A stretch of 64,000 nucleotides of DNA from Homarus americanus. Lineage: Eukaryota; Arthropoda; Malacostraca; Decapoda; Nephropidae. The first letter of the stretch is position 1. Every line of letters begins with the position of its first letter. The position numbers and the translations under genes are program-made. Positions 54,698-64,000 of the stretch are shown here, one piece after another. The DNA is taken from the NCBI RefSeq assembly GCF_018991925.1, contig NW_024756914.1, forward strand, positions 3,922,848-3,986,847, read 5' to 3'. Below the pieces are notes generated by a model. It was not told the origin of the DNA, ran no database searches, and saw nothing but the letters and a program-made list of their open reading frames with translations.

Positions 54698-55491
54698 CGC
54701 AGTAGTAGTAAAAATAACAAATCACACCGAACATCCACACTACACGTCTTGAGATCAGCACAGAAGAGGTCTTGCCACTCCAGCTGTTGCTCAGGAAAAA
54801 GTAAGAGGACGTCAGCCTGCCACTACTCGTCCAACTCGTTCGTCAATACTCGTACACGTTGAACTGGTTTTGTCTTCCCGTCATTCTCCCTCCCTCCCAG
54901 CCATTCTCCCTCCCTCCCAGCCATTCTCTCTCTCTCTCCCAGCCACCATCTCCCTCCTCCTACACACGATCCTGTTAATACCACAACTTCACTCAATGTC
55001 AATAAAAAAAATCAAGCACTCAATTGTTGCTGTGAGTTATTTCTGACCTCAGGGTAACATTCATGAGATTATTATGACTACAACACCCAGACATATCTCC
55101 ATTTACAAACACTGCTTAACTCAAAACACCCATTCATAAAGAAGAACAAATTATTATATAACTCACAGATTAGTTAATAATCGACGAAGAACTATATAAC
55201 TCAGCTCAATTCATAAATACTAATAATGTAAATCAGGCAATCATTCATTGACTCTAATTACAACGTAACTCGGGAGAACTATTAATGACAAGTAAATTAC
55301 TCGGTAACTCAGGATCATTCATAAACAAGAGACGAACGAAACAATCTGGTATATACTCCTGGGAAACAAATTAAAATATTGATTACGTTCAAAATATATC
55401 GTCCTGGGTTTAAAATATAACGTAATATCTTATTATGTATCATATTTGTGTCATGTTTCACTGAAATTCATTGCAGGATTGATTTTTGTAT
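54698..55491. other. Unassigned DNA
   Basis: 54885-54950 has three copies of CATTCTCCCTCCCTCCCAGC. The rest is AT-rich, with ATTCATAAA words. Confidence 0.45.
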
Positions 55492-55518
55492 AGACAGACA
55501 GACAGACAGACAGACAGA
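55492..55518. repeat. (GACA)n microsatellite
   Basis: About six to seven GACA units. Confidence 0.94.
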
Positions 55519-56385
55519 GAGACACATGGTTGAACGAATAAAACTACAACTTTATACAAGGAAGAATAAAAAAAATCGACCCAATCACAATACAAATAAC
55601 AATTACATCATCAAATTATTAACCAATCATAACGCTCATATAAAACCCGCAGCACCTATCATTAACCACCAAATTCCCCGGCACCTTACTATCGAACGTC
55701 ACTCCTCCTCTTAACAACACGGAGAAGGTAATTACAGGTGTGGTAGTAGAGGTCGTAAAATACACACCCCAATTGACCCGAACCTGCACCTGTAGCCAAC
55801 ACCTGTTATAAGACTGTCGTAAATAAAAGCCGGGTTATAATGATACCTGGTGGTGGTAACAGTAATTGGTGGTGGTGGCAGTAGTGACTGGTGGTGGTAA
55901 CAGTGGCTGATGGTGGTGTTGGCAATAATGTTAGTGGTGGGCAGACTATTGGCAACAGTGGTAGTGGTTATCAGGGTATTGGCAACAGTGGAGGCCACAG
56001 AGACGTGAGAATTTCCCTTCCCAGGATGAACGTTAACAATAATTAAGAGGTGTGACGAGGGTCAGTGGTTGGAATTTATTAACATGATTCAACACTAGAC
56101 ACAATTTTATAAACAGGATGAACAACAACAAATCAATCATCCCCATCTCGTACCCCCCTTAAAAAAAATTCTCACTTAACCTAACCAAACCACACCTCTC
56201 ATCAATACAGTTCCACGACCACTGAACACATCCAGCAAACATTCCTCACCACCAAGACTATGTGATATTACGACCCAACAGGAGTTCTCAGTGTAAACAA
56301 ATAACAAACCCTGAGACACGTTCTGATTTAATGAAGCTGTTGGTTGCGCCATCCTGAGAAATAACCTATTGGGATTCTGGTATGT
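55519..56385. other. Unassigned DNA with GGTGGTAACAGT repeats
   Basis: 55845-55990 carries about seven irregular copies of TGGTGGTGGTAACAGTGACTGGTGG type. No gene recognised. Confidence 0.55.
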
Positions 56386-56410
56386 CGGGTCGGGTCGGGT
56401 CGGGTCGGGT
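56386..56410. repeat. (TCGGG)5 pentanucleotide
   Basis: Five perfect TCGGG units. Pentamer period as in the telomere word, but a different sequence. Confidence 0.93.
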
Positions 56411-56538
56411 CTCAGTACATGGTTAAATTTGTTCCTTGTTAAATAAACTCCCGAAAAAAGTTTTATTTTATATTAGGAAGTAAACTAGAAGAGGTAATTA
56501 TGGGGAACTTCTTGAGTGGTAAACGTACGTGGGTGTGT

Positions 56539-56539
<1 letters not shown>

Positions 56540-56570
<31 letters not shown>
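56540..56570. repeat. (GT)n microsatellite
   Basis: About 15 GT units. Confidence 0.96.
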
Positions 56571-56572
<2 letters not shown>

Positions 56573-59500
56573 TGGTGTGAGACGTGACTAGAGGTAACAC
56601 ACACGGTTATATCATCCGGGTGGCGGGTGATGTTACGTCGAGATGCCACAGTGGTACAGCCAGAGGTCCGTCTAGCCGAGTGCCATAGCTATTAATCTCT
56701 ACATACAACACCAACAAAATGTCAATAAAATACACCCTATACCTCCACCTCCTATTTCAATCCCTTTTTCACAACCAATTACAACCTTTCTAATCATTTT
56801 AAACACCAATTTACACCATAACTCCCCATTTCCACACGCAATAGTTCTTTCTAACCAACTGATTCAATTTTTTTTTTTTTAGAGTCCCACCAACACATCG
56901 TCCCCAGAGATCGCTCAACTCGTCCCTCTGGTAAATATCAAGTAGCCTCTAGGGGACTCTATACATTCTACACTGTTATCACTACATTATAAAACTCTCT
57001 GGCCCACTCCTCTCCATTCGTCCCCTATACTTGTGAACCAAACCTCAACAACTTGTAAAAAAAAAAAAAGTAAAAAAAATATTCAAAAGCCCTTTTCCTT
57101 GTTTTGTGTCGCACCGCCATTAACAAAATACGATATCTTGGGGTTGTAAATCGTAAACTTTATAAACAACTTGAATCTATAGGTGGAAGTAAGCTGGTGA
57201 AGACGTCCCTTAATAATTGTTTGATAATTAAGTTAGTTTTTTATATAGTGAAAGTTAAAATGCGATAAAAAAAGAGACAATTTATAATTCTATGTGATAA
57301 TCTAACACTCAAAAACCTCAAATTTTCTGACCAATTTACTCGCTTATTGAAGTTATGCTAACCACCATACGAAAGGTCAAATGTTGTTAGTTTTTTTTTC
57401 CTAATATACTAAAAGATCTATACATTAACACACCTTAGTTCATCCTGTGATATAAACAAGACTACATCAAGGTCAAGAGGGAGAATATAATTAGGGAATT
57501 CTACCTTATTCAAATTCGTTCCACCTCATTCACTGCCTCGCTCTGGGGGCTTAACTACCACCCCGGGTAAACTGTACTGTCAGATCTTATGCCCGAGAAA
57601 TTATAATCTTTCCTATCAGTAATCATAGAGAAGAGCTTATTTAGCTTTTCCTTGCACTGTCCTAAGCTATTATTTCATCCGAGTAAGTCTTAGGTCGATT
57701 ATCTTTCCTATTAAGCTATTTTTGTCCTACTCAGCTGTTTTACTCTATTTTTGGGGGCTATTTTGTCTTACTGTGCTAATTATTTTTTACTAGTGCGTCG
57801 CGTAATAGTGTACTGATGATTAAATAAAATATTACAAGTATTATTCCGATCTAACACAGCTTCACTATCTACTAAACTTGTAACAAAATACAAACAAAAT
57901 TGAAAGAAAATCCGTAGAAACCAAGACCCGGTTTCTCTATCATCCGGACGTAATATTTTTCTCCGTAGATTCAAATTTAACAACAAGTTTTAATTGATAG
58001 ATTTGTAACCCAACATAAACATGGCGACCAAAACACCATCAATATTGCACGAAACTAAATATATATCGTCGGTCCTATTTGGCAAAGAAAATGGCGTCGA
58101 TAGGATATTCAATTTATCATAGCTTAATGATTTATTGATGTCTTGAGGGTGGATAGATAAAGTTTAATTAAGTTTTAAGAATCCGGGTCCTGCGGTGTGG
58201 GTACTCGGAGAGACCAGTGTGGGGTGATGACCATGCACCTTCCTTGGCCTCAGGCAGGGTAGTGGGTTTGTTTCCAGCAACCCATACTGGTATACGTTGT
58301 GGTTTCCACCCTCGAGAGTTCCTGGAACCAACAGTTATGCAAATTATAGTAACCTAAGGTGCACGGACAATAAGCCAACAGCTCAAATTTCTTCAAGTTC
58401 CAATAACCTGTTATGGTAGGTGGGAAGGAAGTTTGTTCCATATCAGATGTTTTCAGAAAGATGAGATTCATTCTATGACTGTATGGCCAAAGAGTCTCTT
58501 GGTGACAAAGGGAAACTGATTTCTAGAGGCAAAGACCAAAGAATTAAGCGTTGTGGTCGTCTCAGGTCTTTAACCCGTCAACCACAGGAAAGTTAGCGAC
58601 TTTGTTAAGCCTAATTTACCGATATATTTTTATGAGACATATATTTGATCCCTGACACTTTTAAAGACAAAGTTTAACGCTTAGGGTACATGATACGAGG
58701 TCAGGACCTACTCAGTAGTGGAAGCAGGTTGGGCGAGTTCTTAAATCCACATGGTCTCCCCACTACACCCACCACCACTAGCCACCACCTGCACCCACCT
58801 TCTAATCCCCCTGCAACCTCCGTCTGCCCTTTACGCCCACTACTACCCATCCAAACCTTCTGGCAACCTGAAGACACCCACCACTACATCCATCGCCTCT
58901 TACACCCTCACCACCGATCTACCCCTTTACACGTGCTAACACCCTTGTGTCCATACTTTACACTGGTACTACAGCCGCGTGTGTCGAAACCCTGAGCTAA
59001 GAGGTCGTGTGCAGTGCTACAAGACACACGCGGGTCCAGTCGGCCTTGTGTGTGCAGGCGAGTGTTAACAGTATCAGCTGGCCTCTTGCCTCTGGCTAGT
59101 CCAAGGTGTGTGACTCAAACTCATTCATATTTTGCAAGTTACTGAAGAGAAAAAAAGAAATATTTTACGTTACACGTAGGAAGTTGAGGACGATTTACAT
59201 ATATCCAGATATAACTGAATATAAACACCCCTACACTGTATTGGGTAGTGGTGTCTGACAACTAAGAAGGGGTTTGTTTACAAGCAAGCACTTCCATCTA
59301 TGTTCTTAACCTCCGTCTGACGTCTAGATCAAACAGTGTTCAATAGAGCCACAACTCACAAGCAGAACAACTCGTGAAGGATCTTGAAGCATGATACGGT
59401 CGACTCGGCAGGTGAAGATCCCCAAATTGCAGCCCATTGTCTCTGTGGTATTAATTATGTCAATATGTGGGGCAGCACGATTGCACGACTAACTTCAGGT

Positions 59501-59715
59501 TTTTGCAATTCTCGCGTCTGTACTGACAAGAAAATAACACGTGAAGCCCACCAGAGGGGAGGCTAATGGTGTTGGCTGCGTCTCCATATGAACGCCGGGC
59601 ATCAAATATCTCAGCCACGGTGGGTTTAAGGAGAGGGAGGGTGGGAACCCCATGGGGTTGGCACCGTGTAAGGTTAGAAGGCGCGAGGGGGACGTTGTGA
59701 GGTGGTGTTGGGTGT
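56571..59715. other. About 3.1 kb unassigned DNA
   Basis: Mostly AT-rich. 57600-57790 has repeated AGCTATTTT/TTAGCTTTTC words. 58750-58930 is CCAC-rich and explains the Pro/Thr frames there. A minus-strand 73-codon frame (58250-58471) has mixed composition but is not recognised. Confidence 0.35.
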
Positions 59716-59946
59716 GTGGATGAGGTGATGAGTGTCTGGATGTGCTGGTGGGTAAGTGAATGTAGGGTACAGGAGAACGCAGGGGACATCAGCACAGTCT
59801 TGCAGTACCAGGCCGAGGTTAACATACCAGATAATGTCCCTTTGTACCAGGAACTACAGAGCTCCAGGAGAGAGACAGACCCATCTGCCACAGGTAACCA
59901 TCAGGTCAGCGCAAGACTCCCAGACAATATCTATTACATAATCTGA
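59716..59946 (+). other. Open frame with exon-like composition, unrecognised
   Basis: The 76-codon plus-strand frame has a protein-like stretch from about 59780 (ENAGDISTVLQYQAEVNIPD, then NVPLYQELQSSRRETDPSAT) followed by CACAG|GTAACC near 59892, a possible donor. An acceptor-like CAG lies near 59772. No family recognised. It is opposite in strand to Dys and may be chance. Confidence 0.2.
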
Positions 59947-61829
59947 CATAACCTAACATAACCACTTGTGTCCCATCATGATAATCATTCCTAAGACAAC
60001 AGATGCAACAGGGGAGAGATGAGAGAAAAACTTTGCGAACCTTTTGACTAATTTCAACATGGTGGGAACAAAGGAAGCGAACAGTACAATATGTAAAACA
60101 GGACGAAGGAAATTATGACTGAAGATAATGGTAGAGATAGAGTAAAATCGGCGAACCACCTGTTAGGACCGGACACAACGGGTGAACTGAAGGAGGGGAA
60201 GGGGTAAGGAAGGGGAGGGGGACGAGGTTGAGTCAGGGAGGCCGGGCAACCTGCCAATGTCCCTTTGGGTTACGTTTTCCCTCCAGCAACACTCTTGGCC
60301 ACAGTGACGTACAGTACATCAACACAGTCGCCTCTTATCTCTCCCCATCTGGCACGGTAGAGTTTAATGGTGTCTTAAAGCAGCGAGGGGATGAGGGGGT
60401 GGTGGGGATGAGGATGTAAGGGTGGGGAGGAGGGTGTAAGGGTGGTGGTGGGGAGGAGAGGTGGTGGGGAGGAGGCAGCAGACCCGGGGCGAGGCGCAGG
60501 GTGGGTACCGTGGCGTCAGTGTGGCGGCCCGGCCAAGGTAGCCCCCGCCTTCCATGTGCTTATCAAGATGCTCTCACTCCCTCGCCCCCGTGCCCGCCTC
60601 TCTCACGCTTAAATTACCCTTAAACCCACTTGAACCTTCCACCTGGGTCACTATGACACTCCGTTGCTATTAAATGTCATACACTTCACATCATTTCGCC
60701 CCAGCATCCGTCTTAAGTATATAAACAACACTGAAACCTGGCCCAGTCAGTCTTCTTGAACCCTGCAGCTGGGTCAACACACACCTGCGGTACTATTAAA
60801 CCTCATAGAATCAATATTGCAAAGCTGACTCGTTATCTCTATGTTAATAAACAATACTAAAACCTAATACCAGTACTAGTTAATTTTGTTCCTACGAGAG
60901 GTCAATTTAACCTTCATCTGACAAAGTTTATAATACAAAAAATCTAACAATATATACTAATGTAAAAAAAAATATCGTAGTTTATTCATAAGTCAAAACC
61001 TCGCTAAATCAGGACTCGGTGCCTCCTCTCCCTGAACTATAAAATTACTCAACGTCACGCAGATAAATTTAAATAATATTCAATTTACATTTTAAACTAT
61101 GTTACATGAATATTTACACAGTATTGTCCACCAGCCGCCCACAGCTCCCCCTCAACCAAAACAGAAACACCCGTAAATAACACACACAGCCTTACAGACT
61201 CCGGGGCAAGAACCAACCAACCAACACCACAATAAATTATGTTTCTTGTAAAAGGTTGACCACTGAGCACAACAGGGACAGGCTGGATAGACGGTCGGGA
61301 GTGCTGAGTGGATGACTGGATACTGACTGGATTTTAAGCAGATTGGGAAGGAAGCTCACTGGTTGACTGAGATAGTTGGATAATAGAATAACAAACTGAC
61401 TGGCTTAAAACAGTTGGCTGGTCAGAATGGTCGTCTCACTGCCATTACAAGGACGATGGCTGGTCGGTAGACTGGTACACTTACTGACTGGCTGGTTAAA
61501 TGGCTGGCAGGGTTAACTGTTAAGCTTACTGACTGGCTGACTAAAATTCTACCAGGACAGTTTTTAAAGGCCATAGGATTTAAAGGCCATAGGATATTTC
61601 ACAAAAGCAATAGAAGCGATGATGATTGTGACGTCCATGAATCTCCAGCGCCACAACAAACGGCACATAAATACACCCTGGGAAACGCTACAGCAAATTA
61701 GTTCACCCCGCCCCACCCCACCCCACCCCGCCCCTCCCCTCCCTCCTCACTATTAGAATAAAGGTGACGTCTTAATCTCGCTTCACTTACCTTCCTAATT
61801 ACCATCTCCTACAAGGTGTTCAAGGGTCT
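59947..61829. other. About 1.9 kb unassigned DNA
   Basis: 60385-60480 is (GGTGGGGAGGA)n-like G-rich DNA. 61260-61550 has many GACTGGCTGG/TTACTGACTGGC words, a degenerate short repeat, and 61709-61735 is (CCCCA)n. No gene recognised. Confidence 0.45.
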
Positions 61830-61912
61830 GTGATGAAGTGATTATCCTCACTTTAGTACATGTGAAGTGATTATCCTCACTTTAGTACATGTGAAGTGAT
61901 TATCCTCTTAAC
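61830..61912. repeat. 29-bp tandem, GTGAAGTGATTATCCTCACT + TTAGTACAT
   Basis: Three copies, the third truncated after the ATCCTC. Confidence 0.93.
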
Positions 61913-61954
61913 AGGTTGAGGAAGAACGAGTAACTGTGAAACTTAAAATACCTA

Positions 61955-62045
61955 AGAATGTGATGCAAATACGTTCATGGTAATGCAAGAATGTGTACGT
62001 TCATGGTGATGCAAGTAAGTGTACGTTCATGGTGATGTAAGTAAT
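61955..62045. repeat. 26-bp tandem, GTACGTTCATGGTGATGCAA
   Basis: Three copies with the core ACGTTCATGGTGATGCAAG. Confidence 0.88.
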
Positions 62046-62090
62046 AGAAACGTGCCAGGGATTGAGATCACATAACTTAAATACTGCCTG

Positions 62091-62092
<2 letters not shown>

Positions 62093-62138
<46 letters not shown>
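62093..62138. repeat. (CA)n microsatellite
   Basis: About 22 CA units. Confidence 0.97.
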
Positions 62139-62140
<2 letters not shown>

Positions 62141-62660
62141 GTCTCAAGTCTTAGTCACAGGCAGGAACTCCCCCCCCTCCTCTCCTCTCAGTTCGTACAA
62201 GTGTTGACGGGCCACACTCCTCCCTACTCCGTTAACTCCCTCACAAGTACCCGAGAGAACACATCACTACTCTAAACAATCGTCGTCTCCCGTTACCATG
62301 GTATATTTTCACGAGTTAGTTCACCGTGGTAATTGTCTTCACCGAGGATACGACGGACCTCCCAAGTGTGTTTTAAGTTGAGTCAGAACGTTCGCTTTAA
62401 GTGCACAAGATTGGGTTGTTGGTTCCTCCTAGTGCACACGGGTTCACTTATGTGCACAGATGGTTATGTCACAGGTGTAAACTAAACCTATGGTGAACGT
62501 GCACTAATTATCTCTTCATATGTGCACAGGATCTCTATGGGGGGGCAAGTGAGGAACATAGCCCCAGTTGCAGAGGGGAAATAATGAACGGCAGAGGGCA
62601 AGGGGTACCATCACACAGTAGTAACAAGAGGGCAAGACTAGCTAACTCAGCATTTTCAGA
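62139..62660. other. Unassigned DNA
   Basis: TGTGCACA-type words (GTGCACA at 62400, 62431, 62452, 62500, 62523) recur about every 25-45 bases between 62395 and 62530. Confidence 0.4.
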
Positions 62661-62679
62661 ATAGATTAATCAGTTCCTG

Positions 62680-62815
62680 CCCACCCCTGCTCCTCGCCAA
62701 GCACCCCTGCACCTTGCCACACATCCCTGCACCTCTCCAGACACCCCTGCACCTCGCCACACACCCCTACCAACCCTTGCACCTCACCATACACCCCTAC
62801 CCCTCGCTCAGAGAC
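62680..62815. repeat. About 20-bp repeat CACCCCTGCACCTCGCCACA
   Basis: About six irregular copies. Confidence 0.88.
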
Positions 62816-62926
62816 CAACACTCGTAATTACTCGATTTGTGTACCATCACGACCACGCTGATTTATGACCATCAGCACAGCCACCTTGCACAGACTGGCT
62901 GCCACTTCACATTTTTCCACCGTTCA

Positions 62927-63400
62927 CGACACAGCAAGGATTAATGGCTGCGTGGAAGTGAATTAATAGCATTTTATAGCGAGGTTATACTTTTTTTTTG
63001 AGGGGAGGGAGGGGAGCTATATACATTGGTTTGAGCTTACGACACAGCAAGGATTAATGGCTACTATGTGACTTAATAGTGCAAGAGCAATTATATATTT
63101 TTTTTTGGGGGATTTCAGATTTCTTTGGTTTGAGATGATGTAACGGGGAAGGTATACTCGGTAGCCTGCAGGTGTAGTAAGAGGGTTTCGCGTGGTTCCG
63201 GCTCTAACCACGACAATAATGATAGGTTCCGGGGGCAGTGGCTTGGTAATATGTGGGTCGTGGTTTATATCGGACTTGACTGACTTAAACTTCACATAAA
63301 ACACAGCTATGACAGGTTCTTGGGAGCAAATATTAGGAGAGTTGTTAATATATCAAAGGTGTTTCTATTCGTTTGAGCTTACGACACAACAAGTGGACTC
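62927..63400. repeat. About 113-bp tandem duplication, decaying
   Basis: CGACACAGCAAGGATTAATGGC occurs at 62927 and 63040, each followed by an AATAG...TTTTTTTT...GGGG pattern. GTTTGAGCTTACGACACAAC returns at about 63371, close to three periods later. The copies between are strongly diverged. Confidence 0.7.
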
Positions 63401-63631
63401 TAGCGGGAATAAATTGAACGTCACATGTCCTAACCATATATTTTACTGTTGACATCTTATCTTTTAACATTATAGAAGCAACGGTAAAATATCTTGGAAT
63501 ACTTACAACTATCGATCATCTGACAAGTCTATTACCACTGTCAGTTAAATTTACTAGATAAAAATACAAGCTTTAAATGCTCAATTACATTTATAATACA
63601 CAAAATGGTAATTTAAATGAGATGTACATGA
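63401..63631. other. AT-rich unassigned DNA
   Basis: Nothing recognised. Confidence 0.35.
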
Positions 63632-63716
63632 GTCATGGGTCACAAATGGGTCATGGGTCACAAATGGGTCATGGGTCACTAATGGGTCATGGGTCACAAA
63701 TGGGTCATGGGTCACA
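63632..63716. repeat. 18-bp array of paired GGGTCA half-sites
   Basis: Five copies of ATGGGTCATGGGTCACAA. Each has GGGTCA-T-GGGTCA, the layout of a DR1 nuclear-receptor element (RXR/HNF4/COUP type) built of near-consensus half-sites. Confidence 0.92.
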
Positions 63717-63789
63717 CAACTACACCCAGGGTTAAGGTGTACACACATACGTGAGGGGAAGTAGAAACAAATCCTTCAGTTGTGTTTGA

Positions 63790-64000
63790 CGAAGGTGCTG
63801 ACAGAAGGGTAGCAGGGTCGGGGTGGCAGGACGAGAGGGTGGCAGGGCGGGAGGGTGGGCAGGCGGGAGGGTGGGTGGTGGGGCGGGAGGGTGGCAGGGC
63901 GGAGGGTAGCAGGGTCGGGGGTGGCAGGACGAGAGGGGTGGCAGGGCGGGAGGTGGCAGGGGTGGCAGGGGGGTGGCAGGACGAGAGGGTGGCAGGCGGA
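63790..64000. repeat. G-rich minisatellite GGGTGGCAGGGCGGGA
   Basis: About a dozen irregular units of 14-18 bases, with GGTGGCAGG as the core, running off the window end. It alternates GGGCGGGA and GGACGAGA variants. Confidence 0.92.

Noticed and set aside
54360..54761. Poly-Tyr/Ser 133-codon frame
   Set aside because: Translation of the (TAA)n/(TAC)n and polypurine tracts.

Overview
This window looks like arthropod, probably decapod crustacean, nuclear DNA. The reasons are: very abundant long dinucleotide arrays (AC/GT, AG/CT), many interstitial copies of the arthropod telomere word TTAGG/CCTAA, an RT-bearing non-LTR retrotransposon remnant, tRNA-like SINE heads, and spliceosomal introns. 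The species assignment is an inference. No bacterial-style operon, CRISPR array or intact rRNA/tRNA gene was seen.

The one gene recognised with confidence is dystrophin (Dys) on the minus strand. Three consecutive exons lie at 44970-44798, 43732-43464 and 43093-42933. They have consensus GT/AG borders and compatible phases, and together give about 201 residues of the distal spectrin-repeat rod. The first is 173 nt and matches the human exon 56 segment, the second covers human exons 57-58, and the third covers the start of exon 59 (human exon layout recalled, not looked up). I saw no other Dys exon, so most of the window is probably Dys intron: about 43 kb on the 3' side of the gene and about 19 kb on the 5' side.

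The most interesting object is a possible alternative first exon at 45936-45841 (minus), 0.87 kb upstream of the exon-56-like exon. It starts with an ATG, encodes a short hydrophobic membrane segment followed by a basic stretch, and ends at a strong GTAAGT donor in phase 0. That phase is the one needed to splice into the next Dys exon. Vertebrate Dp116 starts in the same intron, from a private first exon. A membrane-anchored short dystrophin is the hypothesis, and it is untested.

Layout: 1-5.2 kb, degenerate and tandem repeats including a perfect 612-bp AC array and a 27-bp CAGCTG minisatellite; 5.2-14.4 kb, non-coding DNA with GA/CT/GT arrays and short minisatellites; 14.46-17.07 kb, a 5'-truncated, frameshifted LINE inside an AC microsatellite whose left arm is 791 bp; 17-35 kb, minisatellite-rich intronic DNA with a 20-bp perfect inverted repeat at 21.8 kb; 35.4-35.7 kb, two tRNA-like SINE copies; 42.9-45.9 kb, the Dys exons; 46-64 kb, repeat-rich non-coding DNA ending in an array of paired GGGTCA half-sites (63.6 kb) and a G-rich array. 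Most long open frames here are read-through of simple repeats (Cys-Val, His-Thr, Ser-Leu) and are not genes.
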